A stretch of DNA of 64,000 nt from Flavobacterium agrisoli (GCF_016522065.1 NZ_JAEHFV010000003.1:124001-188000), one strand, 5' to 3'; positions 26,738-37,083 are shown, counted from the first letter of the stretch. Notes: generated by a model not told the origin, from the sequence alone. Numbers and translations are program-made.

Positions 26738-26770
26738 AAAACCAGTGCATTTCATGTTACTGGTTTTTTT
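26738..26770 (+). terminator. Terminator of the dapF-mltG operon
   Basis: AAAACCAGT and ACTGGTTTT pair across a short loop that has its own CAT/ATG pairing, followed by a T-tract. Confidence 0.85.
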
Positions 26771-27074
26771 ATTTTAATAATCACGCCTAGTTTGAAATTG
26801 GTTTTGAGCAATTGCTAGTATATAATTGTCTTTTTATTTATAATCCTAGCAAAATATTCTTTTTGGAAAACGTTTAAAAGATAGATTTTTTGTTGCTTTT
26901 TAAGTCGAAAATTGATGTAAATATCATTTTAGTTAAACAGTAGTAGATCTGTTTTATTTTTGAAAAATGAGTTTGTTAGTTTGTAGAATCCACTATCAAC
27001 GAGTAAGTTAAAGTCTTATTTTTGACTTTGGCTTATGTTTAACAAATTGATTTTCAGTTTTATAATATATATTG
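26771..27074. other. Intergenic stretch without a recognisable gene
   Basis: Very AT-rich sequence between the mltG terminator and the promoter of the next gene. I see no reading frame longer than about 15 codons with a plausible start, no clear hairpin and no tRNA-like fold. A small RNA cannot be excluded by eye. Confidence 0.5.
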
Positions 27075-27082
27075 TATCTTTG
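27075..27082 (+). promoter_or_regulatory. -7 box of the lysozyme-like gene
   Basis: TATCTTTG, an exact TAnnTTTG match, 46 bases before the ATG at 27129. It overlaps and so rules out an earlier in-frame TTG at 27072 as start. Confidence 0.55.
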
Positions 27083-27128
27083 CGCGCAGAAATTTTTGAA
27101 AGTGACAGTTTCAAAAGAAAAACAATTT

Positions 27129-27770
27129 ATGATAAAGAAATGGCATTTTTATTCCACTTTGGCAATTATAGTTGCCTTTTTAAGTTTAGGTTTTAAACCT
27201 TTTAAATTAGAAACCAGTCCTTGGTTTTTGACCGAAAAAAATTCTGAATCTGATTATTTGTTTCCTTCAGAAAAACAAGAAGATTATGTAAGTTTAAATA
27301 TTCCTTATGTAGGAAAAAGGTTAAACGGTTTTAAAGAAGCGCTCGCTTTAAAAGAATCTCAAGGTCACTATCGGAAAGTAAATTCATTGGGTTATATGGG
27401 GAAATACCAATTTGGTTCGGAAACACTACGTACCGTTGGTATAAAAAACGACAGCAAATTTTTGCATAGTCCCGCTTTGCAAGAAAAAGCGATTTTAGCT
27501 TTATTAGCTCAGAATAAATGGGTTTTAAGAAACGAAATTGAAAAATATTGCGGTAAAATTATCGGAGGCGTAACTATTACCGAATCGGGTATTTTGGCAG
27601 CGGCACACTTAGGCGGTGCTGGATCGGTAAAACGATTTTTTAAAAATAACGGTAAAAAACGACTTCGCGATGCCTACGGAACTTCAATACGAAGTTATAT
27701 GAAAAAATTTGGCGGTTATGATTTGAGTTTTATAACGGCAAATAGTAGGGCTACTGTCCATGATATGTAA
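27129..27770 (+). CDS. Lysozyme-like peptidoglycan hydrolase, exported
   Basis: A 213-residue protein with an N-terminal hydrophobic segment (HFYSTLAIIVAFLSLGF) as signal or anchor. The domain from about 65 to 195 resembles phage-type muramidase or SLT lysozyme folds: FKEALALKESQGHYRKVNSLGYMGKYQFG, in which the glutamate before Ser-Gln would be catalytic and GYMGKYQFG forms the following conserved strand. It continues with GILAAAHLGGAGSVKRFF. I infer cleavage of the peptidoglycan backbone. The exact family name is uncertain. It is monocistronic, with its own promoter and a terminator starting right at the stop codon. Confidence 0.7.
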   Translation: MIKKWHFYSTLAIIVAFLSLGFKPFKLETSPWFLTEKNSESDYLFPSEKQEDYVSLNIPYVGKRLNGFKEALALKESQGHYRKVNSLGYMGKYQFGSETLRTVGIKNDSKFLHSPALQEKAILALLAQNKWVLRNEIEKYCGKIIGGVTITESGILAAAHLGGAGSVKRFFKNNGKKRLRDAYGTSIRSYMKKFGGYDLSFITANSRATVHDM

Positions 27771-27803
27771 AAAAAATACCTGCCAACGAGCAGGTATTTT
27801 TTT
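27771..27803. terminator. Bidirectional terminator
   Basis: A perfect 13-base stem (AAAAAATACCTGC and complement) with a six-base loop and flanking A and T tracts. It starts immediately after the lysozyme-like stop codon and also serves the convergent outer-membrane protein gene. Confidence 0.9.
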
Positions 27804-27820
27804 GTCTTTTTTTCAAATTA

Positions 27821-28501
27821 TTAATTGGTTAAATTGAAAACCAAACCACCTCCTAAAGTAAATTGGTAGATGGAAGAATAAGAGCTTAATCCTGTGCTTA
27901 CTCCTCCAGTTCCAAAATAGACACCACCTCCTACAGATTGTGTTACCGATAAAAGTTGTGCTTGCATTTTGATTCCTACTGCCGAAGATGCCCAATACGT
28001 CATACCTCCTTTAATTCCCCATGCGAATTTTGTAGCAGAATCCGAAAAATTAGTTTCAGGGTTATCAATTCCGATAATTCCGATACCTAACATCCCACCG
28101 ATAAAACCTTCAACAGGAGATCCAGCTCTTCTAAAGGATTGATTACCTCCAACCATAAGGTAGTTGGTAGCTACGTCAAAATCAGCATATTTATCAAAAA
28201 AACCACCATTGTAATATTGAGTTGGCGCATTCGAATCCATACGTTGGTATGATATTTCTACAAAAGAACCTGGTTTTACTTCAAATTCTACTCCAGCTCC
28301 ATACATAAAACCACCTTGTAATTGTCCTTGGTAGTAATCTCCTAAATCATAATACGAGTCAAAACTGTCTTCAAATGCATAAGCACCGTAGAGGTTGATT
28401 CGAACTTGTTTTTTGTAACTTCCTGTATTAAATTGTTGAGCACTAAGCGATGAGGCAAATAAAAGCGCAATTGCACCCATCAATAAATTGATTTTTTTCA
28501 T
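27821..28501 (-). CDS. Small outer-membrane beta-barrel protein
   Basis: A 226-residue protein with a clear signal peptide (MKKINLLMGAIALLFASSLSAQ). The mature part alternates hydrophobic and polar residues and is rich in Gly, Tyr and Ser, with repeats such as GGFMYGAGVEFEV and GMLGIGIIG, and ends in FTLGGGLVFNLTN, as in the porin-family eight-stranded barrels. No ligand can be assigned. It is the first gene of no operon: it is flanked by the terminator and by the mutase gene, which ends 59 bases upstream of its start. Confidence 0.8.
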   Translation of the reverse strand: MKKINLLMGAIALLFASSLSAQQFNTGSYKKQVRINLYGAYAFEDSFDSYYDLGDYYQGQLQGGFMYGAGVEFEVKPGSFVEISYQRMDSNAPTQYYNGGFFDKYADFDVATNYLMVGGNQSFRRAGSPVEGFIGGMLGIGIIGIDNPETNFSDSATKFAWGIKGGMTYWASSAVGIKMQAQLLSVTQSVGGGVYFGTGGVSTGLSSYSSIYQFTLGGGLVFNLTN

Positions 28502-28560
28502 GAAACAATAGTTTAAGTAAATGATGGTTAAAATTCGTTAAATTTATTGGAAGTAAAAAG

Positions 28561-30666
28561 TTAATCCAATAGAATTTTCAAAATAATTTGTGCGGTTTCA
28601 CTTAGTTTTGTTCCCGAATCAAAAATGGCTACAACGCCTTTCTCAAACAAAAAAGGATAATCTTGTTTGGGAATCACACCGCCCACAATTACCATTATAT
28701 CCTGTCTATCTAATTTTTTTAACTCCTCAATCACTTGCGGAACTAAAGTTTTGTGCCCTGCAGCCAAAGAGGAAATGCCTAAAACATGTACATCGTTTTC
28801 TGCGGCTTGTTTGGCCACTTCGGCTGGCGATTGAAATAACGAGCCAATATCCACATCAAATCCCATATCGGCATAGCCAGTAGCCACTACTTTAGCGCCA
28901 CGGTCATGGCCATCTTGCCCCATTTTGGCAATCATAATCCGAGGACGTCTGCCTTCTTGTTTTGCAAATGCAGTCGCCATTTTTTTTGCTTCTTCAAAAT
29001 TCGGATCGTCTTTAATTTCATTACTGTACACCCCGCTAATCGATTTACTGGTTGCTTTGTATCTTCCAAAAACTACTTCTAAGCTTTGGGTTATTTCGCC
29101 CAATGTGGCTCTGTTTCTAGCTGCTTCAACAGCTAGTTCTAGTAAGTTTCCTTCGCTAGTTTTGGCGCAATAGGTTAGTTTTTGTAAACTTTCCTGAACT
29201 TTTGCTTCGTTTCTTGACGCTTTTAACTTTTGTAATCGTTCAATTTGTTGTTGTCTAACTTTTTTATTGTCAATTTCGAGGGTATGAATGATTTCTTCTT
29301 TTTCTAAAGAAAATTCATTAACGCCTACAATTATATCTTGTTTGCTGTCAATTCGGGCTTGTTTTTTGGCTGCAGCTTCTTCAATGCGCATTTTCGGAAT
29401 TCCGGCTTCAATTGCTTTAGTCATGCTACCAAAATGCTCAATTTCTTCAATTAAAGTCCAAGCCTTTTGCGCAATTTCTTCCGTTAAATATTCTACATAA
29501 TAACTTCCGCCCCAAGGATCAACCGTTTTAGTTATTTTGGTTTCGTATTGTAAAAACAACTGTGTATTTCGAGCTATCCTTGCCGAAAAATCAGTTGGCA
29601 AAGCGATGGCTTCATCGAGAGCATTGGTATGTAATGATTGCGTGCCACCACAAATAGCAGCAGCGGCCTCTATTGTAGTTCGGGCTACATTATTAAAAGG
29701 ATCCTGCTTGGTTAAACTCCATCCGCTGGTTTGACAATGCGCTCGGAGCACCAACGATTTTTCATTTTTTGGATGAAAATCTTTTATGAGCTTGGCCCAT
29801 AACATACGAGCAGCTCTCATTTTAGCAATTTCCTTAAAATGGTTCATGCCGATAGCCCAGAAAAAAGACAAATGTGGCGCCAATTCGTCAATTGTCATTC
29901 CTGCTGCAAGTCCGGTGCGAACATATTCCAAACCATCGGCTAAAGTATACGCCAATTCAATTTCGGTTGTGGCACCCGCTTCTTGCATGTGATAACCGGA
30001 AATGGAAATAGAATTGAATTTGGGCATTTTTTTGCTCGTATATTGAAAAATATCGGCAATTATTTTCATCGAAGGTACTGGCGGATAGATGTAGGTATTG
30101 CGAACAATATATTCTTTTAGGATGTCATTCTGAATGGTACCCATCAATTTTTCGGAACTAACACCTTGTTCTTCGGCAGCAACTATATAAAATGCCATAA
30201 TAGACAAAACAGCTCCGTTCATGGTCATGGAAACCGACATTTGGTCGAGCGGAATTTGATCGAACAGAATTTTCATATCTTCTACCGAATCAATCGCTAC
30301 GCCGGCTTTTCCGACATCCCCAATCACGCGTTCATGATCTGAATCGTAACCCCGATGTGTGGGCAAATCAAAAGCTACCGAAAGTCCTTTTTGCCCCGCA
30401 TTTAAATTCCGGCGGTAAAAAGCATTGCTTTCTTCTGCAGTCGAAAATCCAGCATATTGTCTAATTGTCCAGGGTTTGGTTGCATACATGGTCGTATAGG
30501 GTCCTCTTAAAAAAGGCGCAAAACCAGCTCCAAAATCCAAATGTTCAGCATCTTCAATAGCTTTAAAAGAAATGCTTTTAAATTCGGATGTCGAGTCAGA
30601 CTCAGCATTTTTTCTATTTGCTTGGATGGATTGTAGGGTAATATGTTGCAGATTTTTTCTGGCCAT
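28561..30666 (-). CDS. Methylmalonyl-CoA mutase, large (catalytic) subunit
   Basis: A 701-residue adenosylcobalamin enzyme that interconverts succinyl-CoA and methylmalonyl-CoA. The N-terminal barrel includes [25 protein letters not shown] near 49, with the substrate-contacting Tyr and Arg residues, and [12 protein letters not shown]. The C-terminal cobalamin domain has [20 protein letters not shown], whose Asp-x-His-x-x-Gly supplies the lower cobalt ligand, and GVIPKQDY. It follows the small subunit gene by 38 bases, forming the heterodimer typical of this phylum. No cobalamin riboswitch or MeaB chaperone gene is adjacent. Confidence 0.96.
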   Translation of the reverse strand: MARKNLQHITLQSIQANRKNAESDSTSEFKSISFKAIEDAEHLDFGAGFAPFLRGPYTTMYATKPWTIRQYAGFSTAEESNAFYRRNLNAGQKGLSVAFDLPTHRGYDSDHERVIGDVGKAGVAIDSVEDMKILFDQIPLDQMSVSMTMNGAVLSIMAFYIVAAEEQGVSSEKLMGTIQNDILKEYIVRNTYIYPPVPSMKIIADIFQYTSKKMPKFNSISISGYHMQEAGATTEIELAYTLADGLEYVRTGLAAGMTIDELAPHLSFFWAIGMNHFKEIAKMRAARMLWAKLIKDFHPKNEKSLVLRAHCQTSGWSLTKQDPFNNVARTTIEAAAAICGGTQSLHTNALDEAIALPTDFSARIARNTQLFLQYETKITKTVDPWGGSYYVEYLTEEIAQKAWTLIEEIEHFGSMTKAIEAGIPKMRIEEAAAKKQARIDSKQDIIVGVNEFSLEKEEIIHTLEIDNKKVRQQQIERLQKLKASRNEAKVQESLQKLTYCAKTSEGNLLELAVEAARNRATLGEITQSLEVVFGRYKATSKSISGVYSNEIKDDPNFEEAKKMATAFAKQEGRRPRIMIAKMGQDGHDRGAKVVATGYADMGFDVDIGSLFQSPAEVAKQAAENDVHVLGISSLAAGHKTLVPQVIEELKKLDRQDIMVIVGGVIPKQDYPFLFEKGVVAIFDSGTKLSETAQIILKILLD

Positions 30667-30704
30667 CGTGGGTTGTTTTTTGCCTTTTTAGAACAATTTA
30701 AAAA

Positions 30705-32072
30705 TTATTTTTCGGTATTTAAACGTTGTTGCTCTTGTTTTTCAGCAAGTCTTTTTTCGATTATGGGTGTGATAATGGTTTTTCGCGGTTTGATTTTTAC
30801 AAAAGGTAATAAGGTAATGGTTTCTTTCATCCGATCGGAAGCATTTATGAATTGATTGGTTCCTACAGCAATTTCTTTTTGAGAGTCAAATAAATTTTGT
30901 TCTTTGGCTGCGCTCTCTTGAATTTTAGTTTGAATTGAACCGAGCTTTAATTGTTTTAAAAAGCCGCCTTTTTGTTCAATTTCTTTGCATAATAATAACG
31001 CTTTTTCGGCTAATTGTGTGGTAATACTTTCGATGTAATAACTTCCTTCAACTGGATTGGAAATAGCGTTAACATCGCTTTCATTTTTTAAAATTAACAG
31101 TTGGTTGCGCGCAATCCTATCTGCAAATTCGTTTCGTTTATGATAAATTTCGTCGTAAGGCAGGTTGATAATGGTGTCGGCTCCGCCTAAAATTGCCGAC
31201 ATACATTCGGTGGTAGTACGTAATAAATTAACATTAAAATCGTACACTGTTTTGTTGCGTTTACTTGGAACACCTACAATATGGCACTTTAATTCGGGCT
31301 GAAATTCGGCTGCAATGCCTTCAAAAAGAAATCGCAATGCGCGAAGTTTGGCTATTTCAAAAAAATAATTTCCGCCAACCGCCATTTCAAAAACGATGGT
31401 TTTTTGGTAAGAAGGAACGGAATTCAAATATTCGATGGAGTGAGACAAACAGTAGGCAATTTGTTGTACCATGTTGGCACCGGCATTTTGGTACAATGTG
31501 CCGTCAACCGAAATCAAATTGATAAATTTGTTTTTTTGAGCAAGTAATTCTAATTCTTCAAAATTGTTTCTATTTTGGGTTGCAAACCAATTTCCTTCAC
31601 GAGCCAAATTTCCAATAGGGTCAAGGTTGATGTAAAATTCGGCCTTTTTTTCAATTGCTATTTTTTCGAGTTGGGTTACGAAATCGATTGAAAGAAATTT
31701 TAAATGAAAGAAAATGTTTTTTTTTTCGATAGCAATAGCACCTAATAATTCTTGAATGTTGCAATCGCTTTTTGGAATTGTAAAATACAAGGATTCTGCC
31801 CCTCTTTTGAGTGCATCGTTGGCTTTTTGTATCGATTTAGCAACATCGAAAACAAAAATGGGTTGCCCTATTTGAAAAGGTGTTTTCGGGTTTGAGATGG
31901 GCAATGAATTGCTTTTTTCGTCTCGGTGATAAAACGGTTTTACCTTGATTCCTTCGGCCGATTCCCACAGTAATGTTTGGTTATAATCGGCACCATTCAA
32001 CTCAAATTGAATTTTTTGTTTCCATTGTTTGGATGAGATGGGATCGAAAGAATCAAAAAGCGTTTTAGTCAT
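30705..32072 (-). CDS. Methylmalonyl-CoA mutase, small subunit
   Basis: A 455-residue non-catalytic partner of the large subunit. It keeps the barrel fold remnants (WKQKIQFELNGADYNQTLLWESAEGIKVKPFY near 17; NPVEGSYYIESITTQLAEKA near 340) but has no cobalamin-binding domain and no DxHxxG. At 455 residues it is shorter than the roughly 620-residue small subunits of other groups because the C-terminal domain is absent. It lies 23 bases after the FtsB-like gene and 38 before the large subunit. Confidence 0.92.
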   Translation of the reverse strand: MTKTLFDSFDPISSKQWKQKIQFELNGADYNQTLLWESAEGIKVKPFYHRDEKSNSLPISNPKTPFQIGQPIFVFDVAKSIQKANDALKRGAESLYFTIPKSDCNIQELLGAIAIEKKNIFFHLKFLSIDFVTQLEKIAIEKKAEFYINLDPIGNLAREGNWFATQNRNNFEELELLAQKNKFINLISVDGTLYQNAGANMVQQIAYCLSHSIEYLNSVPSYQKTIVFEMAVGGNYFFEIAKLRALRFLFEGIAAEFQPELKCHIVGVPSKRNKTVYDFNVNLLRTTTECMSAILGGADTIINLPYDEIYHKRNEFADRIARNQLLILKNESDVNAISNPVEGSYYIESITTQLAEKALLLCKEIEQKGGFLKQLKLGSIQTKIQESAAKEQNLFDSQKEIAVGTNQFINASDRMKETITLLPFVKIKPRKTIITPIIEKRLAEKQEQQRLNTEK

Positions 32073-32095
32073 GGTTGTGTGTTATCGGATTCGAA

Positions 32096-32422
32096 TTACT
32101 GGACTGTTTCGGTAGAATCATTTTCAAACTCAATGATGTAAATATCTTCGCTGTCTTTTTTCATAAAGTACTTTTCGCGAGCATATTTTTCTACCTGTTC
32201 CATGTTGTGCAAGTCTTTAATTTGTTTTTTATCCTTATCAATTTCTTGCTGATAGTACGTTTTGTTGTCTTCTAATTCTTCAATTTGCTCGTCTAAAAAA
32301 CGGTGATCAAAATAAGAATAATTGTCTAAAAAAATCATCCAAACCAAAAAACACAACAATACCCAAATGTATTTGTTGCTTAAAAACTTAAACCAAGCTT
32401 TGTCTTTGTAAGGATTCTTCAT
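32096..32422 (-). CDS. FtsB/DivIC-like septum formation protein
   Basis: A 108-residue bitopic membrane protein: a short cytoplasmic N-terminus, one membrane helix at about 17-35 (NKYIWVLLCFLVWMIFL), and a coiled coil at about 42-80 (LDEQIEELEDNKTYYQQEIDK, broken here after the first 20 or so residues). The signature MEQVEKYAREKYFMKK follows, typical of the septum formation initiator family. It should join the FtsL-FtsQ divisome complex. The order udk, FtsB-like, mutase subunits recurs in Flavobacteriaceae from memory. Confidence 0.88.
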   Translation of the reverse strand: MKNPYKDKAWFKFLSNKYIWVLLCFLVWMIFLDNYSYFDHRFLDEQIEELEDNKTYYQQEIDKDKKQIKDLHNMEQVEKYAREKYFMKKDSEDIYIIEFENDSTETVQ

Positions 32423-32597
32423 TTTTGGTTTTTTTAGTTTGGAGGTATTGGTTTTATTTTTTAAAAGTTTAAAATTCAGTTTTCGGTTTAACGAAAATAC
32501 AATTTTAAAATGGAATTTATTTGAGTTTAAGTATCTTCTAAAATCAAGTTTAAAAAAAGAAATAACTACTCTACTTTTTTCTTTATTTAAAATAAGG

Positions 32598-33206
32598 TTA
32601 TAAAATACGTTGGTTGATTACGGCTCGCACCACATCGATGGCCACAGTATTATATCGATCGTTTGGAATTATAATATCGGCGAACGCTTTGGAGGGTTCG
32701 ATAAATTGCTCGTGCATCGGTTTTAATGTATTTTGATAACGGGCTAAAACTTCGTCAAGGTCGCGACCTCTTTCGGCAATATCTCTTTTTAAACGGCGTA
32801 TCAAACGTTCATCAGAGTCGGCATGTACGTAAATTTTTATATCAAATAAATCGCGTAATTCGGGATTAGTCAAAATCAAAATACCTTCAACAATCATCAC
32901 TTTTCGAGGATGCGTGCTCACCGTATCGGCGGTTCGGTTGTGTTTGATGAACGAATAAACCGGTTGCTCGATGGTGTTGCCTGCTTTTAATTCTTTTAGG
33001 TGTTTGACCAAAAGATCAAAATCGATGGCACGAGGATGATCAAAATTAATTAACGCTCGTTCATCATACGAAAGATTGTCGTTTTGTTTGTAATAAGAAT
33101 CTTGAGAAATGATACCAACTTCGGCCTCGGGTAATTCGTTTAAAATTTGATTTACAACAGTAGTTTTTCCGCAACCTGTTCCGCCTGCAAGCCCTATAAT
33201 TAACAT
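32598..33206 (-). CDS. udk: Uridine kinase
   Basis: A 202-residue kinase that phosphorylates uridine and cytidine in pyrimidine salvage. The P-loop GLAGGTGCGKTTV is at 5-17, the substrate segment DSYYKQNDNLSYDERALINFDHP follows near 36, and the lid arginines lie in DERLIRRLKRDIAERGRDL near 130. Length is typical. It lies 175 bases upstream of the FtsB-like gene, a gap without a clear terminator, so readthrough is possible. Confidence 0.95.
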   Translation of the reverse strand: MLIIGLAGGTGCGKTTVVNQILNELPEAEVGIISQDSYYKQNDNLSYDERALINFDHPRAIDFDLLVKHLKELKAGNTIEQPVYSFIKHNRTADTVSTHPRKVMIVEGILILTNPELRDLFDIKIYVHADSDERLIRRLKRDIAERGRDLDEVLARYQNTLKPMHEQFIEPSKAFADIIIPNDRYNTVAIDVVRAVINQRIL

Positions 33207-33230
33207 AAAATTTGATTAAAAATGAGTATA

Positions 33231-33238
33231 CAAAAGTA
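33231..33238 (-). promoter_or_regulatory. -7 box of the udk promoter
   Basis: The minus strand reads TACTTTTG, an exact TAnnTTTG match, 24 bases before the udk start codon. Confidence 0.45.
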
Positions 33239-33344
33239 AAGATTAAAACCGTTTTTTTAGCCGTTTTAATCATTAAACTTGTTCACAATTTTCAATATAA
33301 GATGATTCTTTTAAAAGCGATAAGGCTCACTTTTTTTACTGATA

Positions 33345-33848
33345 TTAAAATTCTTGCTTCAAATAGCGATTAGGATAATTTAATTTTTCGCTTTTTCGCA
33401 CGCCGTTTAAAATGATGTGAATGATGTTCATTTGATCATCAAAAAGATTGTATAAAAAACTTACCGACGTTTCTATTTTTTTAGGATTGTTAACGGTTTC
33501 TGATTCAAGAAAAAGGTCAACACTTTCGTTATCTTCTTCATAACCTATAAACTTAACTTTTACAAATTGATTGTTCACTTTTAGTTTTAGCTGTTCTTCG
33601 CTGTAGTTTTTAAGAACTTCTTGTAGTTCTTTTTCGTATTTTTTATCAAGGAAATGAAGGTTTTTTCCGGTTTTTTTGTTGATGGCATTTTCCAAGTCAT
33701 CCATAAAAAAACGACCTGTTATTTCGAATGTTTTGGTTTTTTTATTGAGGTTAAATTCTACAGAACCAACATGATAAGGGTGAAAATCGAAGGATGTTAA
33801 GCAAAAAATTACAAGGAAAGCAAAAAATAAGGTGCCAAATTTCTTCAT
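33345..33848 (-). CDS. DUF6702-family exported protein
   Basis: A 167-residue protein with a signal peptide (MKKFGTLFFAFLVIFCLTSF) followed by DFHPYHVGSVEFNLNKKTK, the start pattern of the DUF6702 family in Bacteroidota. The remainder is a beta-rich domain with charged loops and ends NYPNRYLKQEF. The internal ATG at 33848 is chosen because the signal peptide begins there. In related genomes, from memory, DUF6702, HupE and an M1 peptidase occur together, and here they are adjacent, with DUF6702 divergent from the other two. Function unknown. Confidence 0.78.
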   Translation of the reverse strand: MKKFGTLFFAFLVIFCLTSFDFHPYHVGSVEFNLNKKTKTFEITGRFFMDDLENAINKKTGKNLHFLDKKYEKELQEVLKNYSEEQLKLKVNNQFVKVKFIGYEEDNESVDLFLESETVNNPKKIETSVSFLYNLFDDQMNIIHIILNGVRKSEKLNYPNRYLKQEF

Positions 33849-33911
33849 TAGGAGGAAAATTAAAATCAAAATTAATGATTATTTTCGTGCTTCTTCTATA
33901 AAAAAAATGCG

Positions 33912-34487
33912 ATGCAAGATTTTATTTTTTTTCTAAAACTAGGTTGGGAACATATCATTTCGTTAGATGCTTTAGATCATCAACTTTTTATACTCGCATT
34001 GATTGCGGTGTATTCTTACAAGGACGTAAAGAATATTTTGATTCTTGTGACTGCTTTTACCATAGGGCATTCGGTAACTTTAGCAATGAGTGTTTTAGAT
34101 GTGTTTAGAGTACCAAGTGAATGGATAGAATTTTTGATTCCGTTAACTATTGTAATTACGGCTTTGGGTAATATTTTGATGAAAAACAATCATAAAAATC
34201 TAATGACGACGAATTACTATCTGGCCATGATTTTTGGCTTGATTCACGGAATGGGTTTTGCCAATATAGCGAGAATGACAATGGCAAAAGAACAAAGTTT
34301 ATTAGTTCCCCTTTTGGGATTCAATATAGGCTTAGAGTTGGGGCAGATTGTTGTAGTTGTTATAATTTTAACGGTCTTATTCGTTCTCCTCAATTTTTTA
34401 AAAGCAAACCGAAAAGATTGGATTCTTTTTGTTTCTTCTGCTGTTTTTGCTCTTTCTTTACAAATGGTGTTAGAAAGGATTCCTTGA
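33912..34487 (+). CDS. HupE/UreJ-family membrane protein
   Basis: A 191-residue protein with about six membrane segments. FFLKLGWEHIISLDALDHQLFILAL near the N-terminus is the HupE/UreJ_2 signature, and MIFGLIHGMGFANIARM near 106 contains the histidine-bearing conserved helix. The family is linked to nickel or cobalt transport near urease and hydrogenase genes, but many Bacteroidota copies, including this one, have no such neighbours. Its substrate here is therefore open. Confidence 0.85.
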   Translation: MQDFIFFLKLGWEHIISLDALDHQLFILALIAVYSYKDVKNILILVTAFTIGHSVTLAMSVLDVFRVPSEWIEFLIPLTIVITALGNILMKNNHKNLMTTNYYLAMIFGLIHGMGFANIARMTMAKEQSLLVPLLGFNIGLELGQIVVVVIILTVLFVLLNFLKANRKDWILFVSSAVFALSLQMVLERIP

Positions 34488-34580
34488 AAAATTATAATTA
34501 AAATATTAAATTCTTCGAGTTTTTAGTAACAATTTTTTAAATTTCGGAACTTATTGTTGTGATCATCTAATCTTATAAAA

Positions 34581-36950
34581 ATGAAGTTAAAAGTTTTGGG
34601 ACTTTTATTTTGTTCAGCTATAGTTTCTGCGCAGAATATACAAAATAATCCGGGTAGCAATCACGGAAACAAATTCGAGCAACTCGGCACTATTCTTCCT
34701 ACGCCTAATGTTTACAGAACAGCATCTGGAGCGCCAGGTCAAGGCTATTGGCAACAACGAGCCGATTACGATATTGAGGCATATTTAGATGAGGATAAAA
34801 GAAATCTAAAAGGTGCTGAAACCATTACCTATTATAACAATTCGCCAGATAAATTGGATTATATTTGGCTTCAATTGGATGAAAATGAACAATCTTCTAT
34901 CAAAAATGCTGATTATCCTTCTTCATCAATATTGCCGAAAAAAACCACAATAGAAAACTTCAAACCTACCCAATTACCAATTACAGATAATGGTTACGGA
35001 GTAAATTTAGAAAAAGTTACCGATGCGAATGGAGTTGCTCTCAAATATGTGGTGAATAAAACCATGATGAGAATTGATCTTCCTAAAGCAATTAAAAAAG
35101 GAGAAAAATTTATTTTTAAAATCAATTGGAATTACAATATCCCCAACCGTATGGAAATGGGTGGAAGAGGAGGATATGAAAATTTTCCAGAAGATGGTAA
35201 TGATCTCTACACAATGGCACAATGGTTTCCGAGAATGTGTGTGTATAGTGATTTTCACGGATGGCAGAATCATCAATTTACAGGAAGGGGAGAATTTGCT
35301 TTAGTTTTTGGAAATTATAAAGTAAAAATGAATGTACCTGCAGATCATATTGTAGGAGGAACAGGAGAATGTAAAAACTATGAGCAAGTACTTTCTTCAG
35401 AACAATATGAGAGATATAAAAAAGCAGAGAATGCTAGTGAGCCAGTAGAAATAGTGACAATAGACGAGGCTAAAAAAGCAGAAAAAAAGCATTCTAAAGA
35501 AAGAAAAACTTGGATTTTTGAAGCTAATGATGTGCGTGATTTTGCATGGACATCTTCAAGAAAATTTATTTGGGACGCTATGCGTGTTACAATTCCAGAA
35601 AACAATAACAAAGTTATGGCAATGAGTTTCTACGGAAAGGAAGCTTATAGGCTATACCGAAAATTTTCTACAAAGGCTGTGGCGCACACTATAAAAACAT
35701 ATTCAGAATTTACAATTCCATATCCTTATCCTGTGGCGCAATCTATTGAAGCCGCTAACGGAATGGAATACCCAATGATTTGTTTCAATTACGGAAGAAC
35801 AGAAAAAGACGGAACTTATTCGGAAGCTATTAAAAACGGAATGCTAGGGGTGATTATTCACGAAGTAGGGCACAATTTTTTTCCGATGATTATCAATTCA
35901 GACGAGAGACAATGGACGTGGATGGATGAAGGACTTAATACTTTTGTAGAATATTTAACAGAGGAAAGATGGGATAATAAATTTCCGTCTAAACGTGGTC
36001 CGGCTTGGACAATTGTAGATTACATGAAGCTTCCTAAGAATGAGTTAGAGCCAATCATGACTAATTCAGAAAATATCATAAAATTTGGCCCTAACGCTTA
36101 TGCCAAACCTGCAACAGGACTTAATATATTGCGTGAAACCATTATGGGGAGAGAGCTTTTTGATAAAGCATTTAAAACTTATGCAAAAAGATGGGCGTTC
36201 CGTCATCCTGAGCCAGCGGATTTTTTCAGAACTATGGAGGATGCGAGTGGTGAAGATTTAGATTGGTTTTGGAGAGGTTGGTTTTACGGAACAGATCCTG
36301 TAGATATTTCAATTGACAAGGTAACTATAGCTACAGCAGATTTTGATGGAACTCCAAAATCCGAGGATGTAAAATATACAGTAGACAAACCTTTGCAAAA
36401 TGAATTTGAAGATGTTTCTAAAATAAAAAATAGAGAAGATAAATCGATCAAATTCTATGTTGATAGTGATAAAGATGTTCAGGATTTTTATTACAGATAT
36501 GATCGTAATCAGGAAAAAGTTAATGTCTCGAAAGAATATGTTATAACTGCTGGTGATAATCTAGAGAAAGTTTCTAATAAAGACATTGCCAAGAATCAGA
36601 ACTTAATAGCTTATCAGATTGATTTTTCTAATAAAGGTGGATTAGTAATGCCAATTATATTAGAGTTTACTTTTGAAGATGGTTCAAAACTTAATGATAA
36701 AATTAGTGTACAAATTTGGAGAAGTAACGAGCAAAAAGCTTCTAAAACCTATTTTTTTGAGAAGAAGTTGAAATCGGTTCAATTGGACCCTATGCGAGAA
36801 ACAGCTGACATTAATACGTCTAACAATCTTTGGACAGCAACTTCTACAGAAACAATAAGTAAGTTTCAAGTTTTTAAACAAAAACAAAAAGACGTAAGAG
36901 GTGCTTCTAATGGAAAAGTAAACCCAATGCAAGCAGCCGGAAAAAAGTAA
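34581..36950 (+). CDS. M1-family metallopeptidase, exported
   Basis: A 789-residue zinc aminopeptidase-like protein. The signal peptide is MKLKVLGLLFCSAIVSA. The zinc site is IIHEVGHNFFP (HExxH near residue 426), with the third ligand in WMDEGLNTFVEYL about 19 residues later. GMEYPMICF near 394 stands in for the GAMEN motif of classical aminopeptidases and is usual in the large Bacteroidota branch. A C-terminal beta domain and a tail ending NPMQAAGKK follow. Arginine codons are mostly AGA (19 of 31 by hand count), unlike hutU (4 of 28), so it may have a different history from its neighbours. Confidence 0.92.
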   Translation: MKLKVLGLLFCSAIVSAQNIQNNPGSNHGNKFEQLGTILPTPNVYRTASGAPGQGYWQQRADYDIEAYLDEDKRNLKGAETITYYNNSPDKLDYIWLQLDENEQSSIKNADYPSSSILPKKTTIENFKPTQLPITDNGYGVNLEKVTDANGVALKYVVNKTMMRIDLPKAIKKGEKFIFKINWNYNIPNRMEMGGRGGYENFPEDGNDLYTMAQWFPRMCVYSDFHGWQNHQFTGRGEFALVFGNYKVKMNVPADHIVGGTGECKNYEQVLSSEQYERYKKAENASEPVEIVTIDEAKKAEKKHSKERKTWIFEANDVRDFAWTSSRKFIWDAMRVTIPENNNKVMAMSFYGKEAYRLYRKFSTKAVAHTIKTYSEFTIPYPYPVAQSIEAANGMEYPMICFNYGRTEKDGTYSEAIKNGMLGVIIHEVGHNFFPMIINSDERQWTWMDEGLNTFVEYLTEERWDNKFPSKRGPAWTIVDYMKLPKNELEPIMTNSENIIKFGPNAYAKPATGLNILRETIMGRELFDKAFKTYAKRWAFRHPEPADFFRTMEDASGEDLDWFWRGWFYGTDPVDISIDKVTIATADFDGTPKSEDVKYTVDKPLQNEFEDVSKIKNREDKSIKFYVDSDKDVQDFYYRYDRNQEKVNVSKEYVITAGDNLEKVSNKDIAKNQNLIAYQIDFSNKGGLVMPIILEFTFEDGSKLNDKISVQIWRSNEQKASKTYFFEKKLKSVQLDPMRETADINTSNNLWTATSTETISKFQVFKQKQKDVRGASNGKVNPMQAAGKK

Positions 36951-37083
36951 GAGATGATAAAAACAGGTGTGTAATATGGCTTCTATGTTTTTATTAAATG
37001 GCATCTAAACATTAGCTGAAACAACATCTTTGAATATAAAAAGCATAACTTCTTAAAGTTTTGCTAATACCATAATCATGTAA

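Noticed and set aside
27072..27128. Longer lysozyme-like protein starting from TTG at 27072
   Set aside because: It overlaps the -7 box at 27075-27082. The signal-like hydrophobic segment begins right after the ATG at 27129.
30705..33206. Cobalamin riboswitch controlling the mutase genes
   Set aside because: The mutase genes follow the FtsB-like gene by 23 and 38 bases, leaving no room for a riboswitch, and the 175-base gap after udk shows no B12-box-like element.
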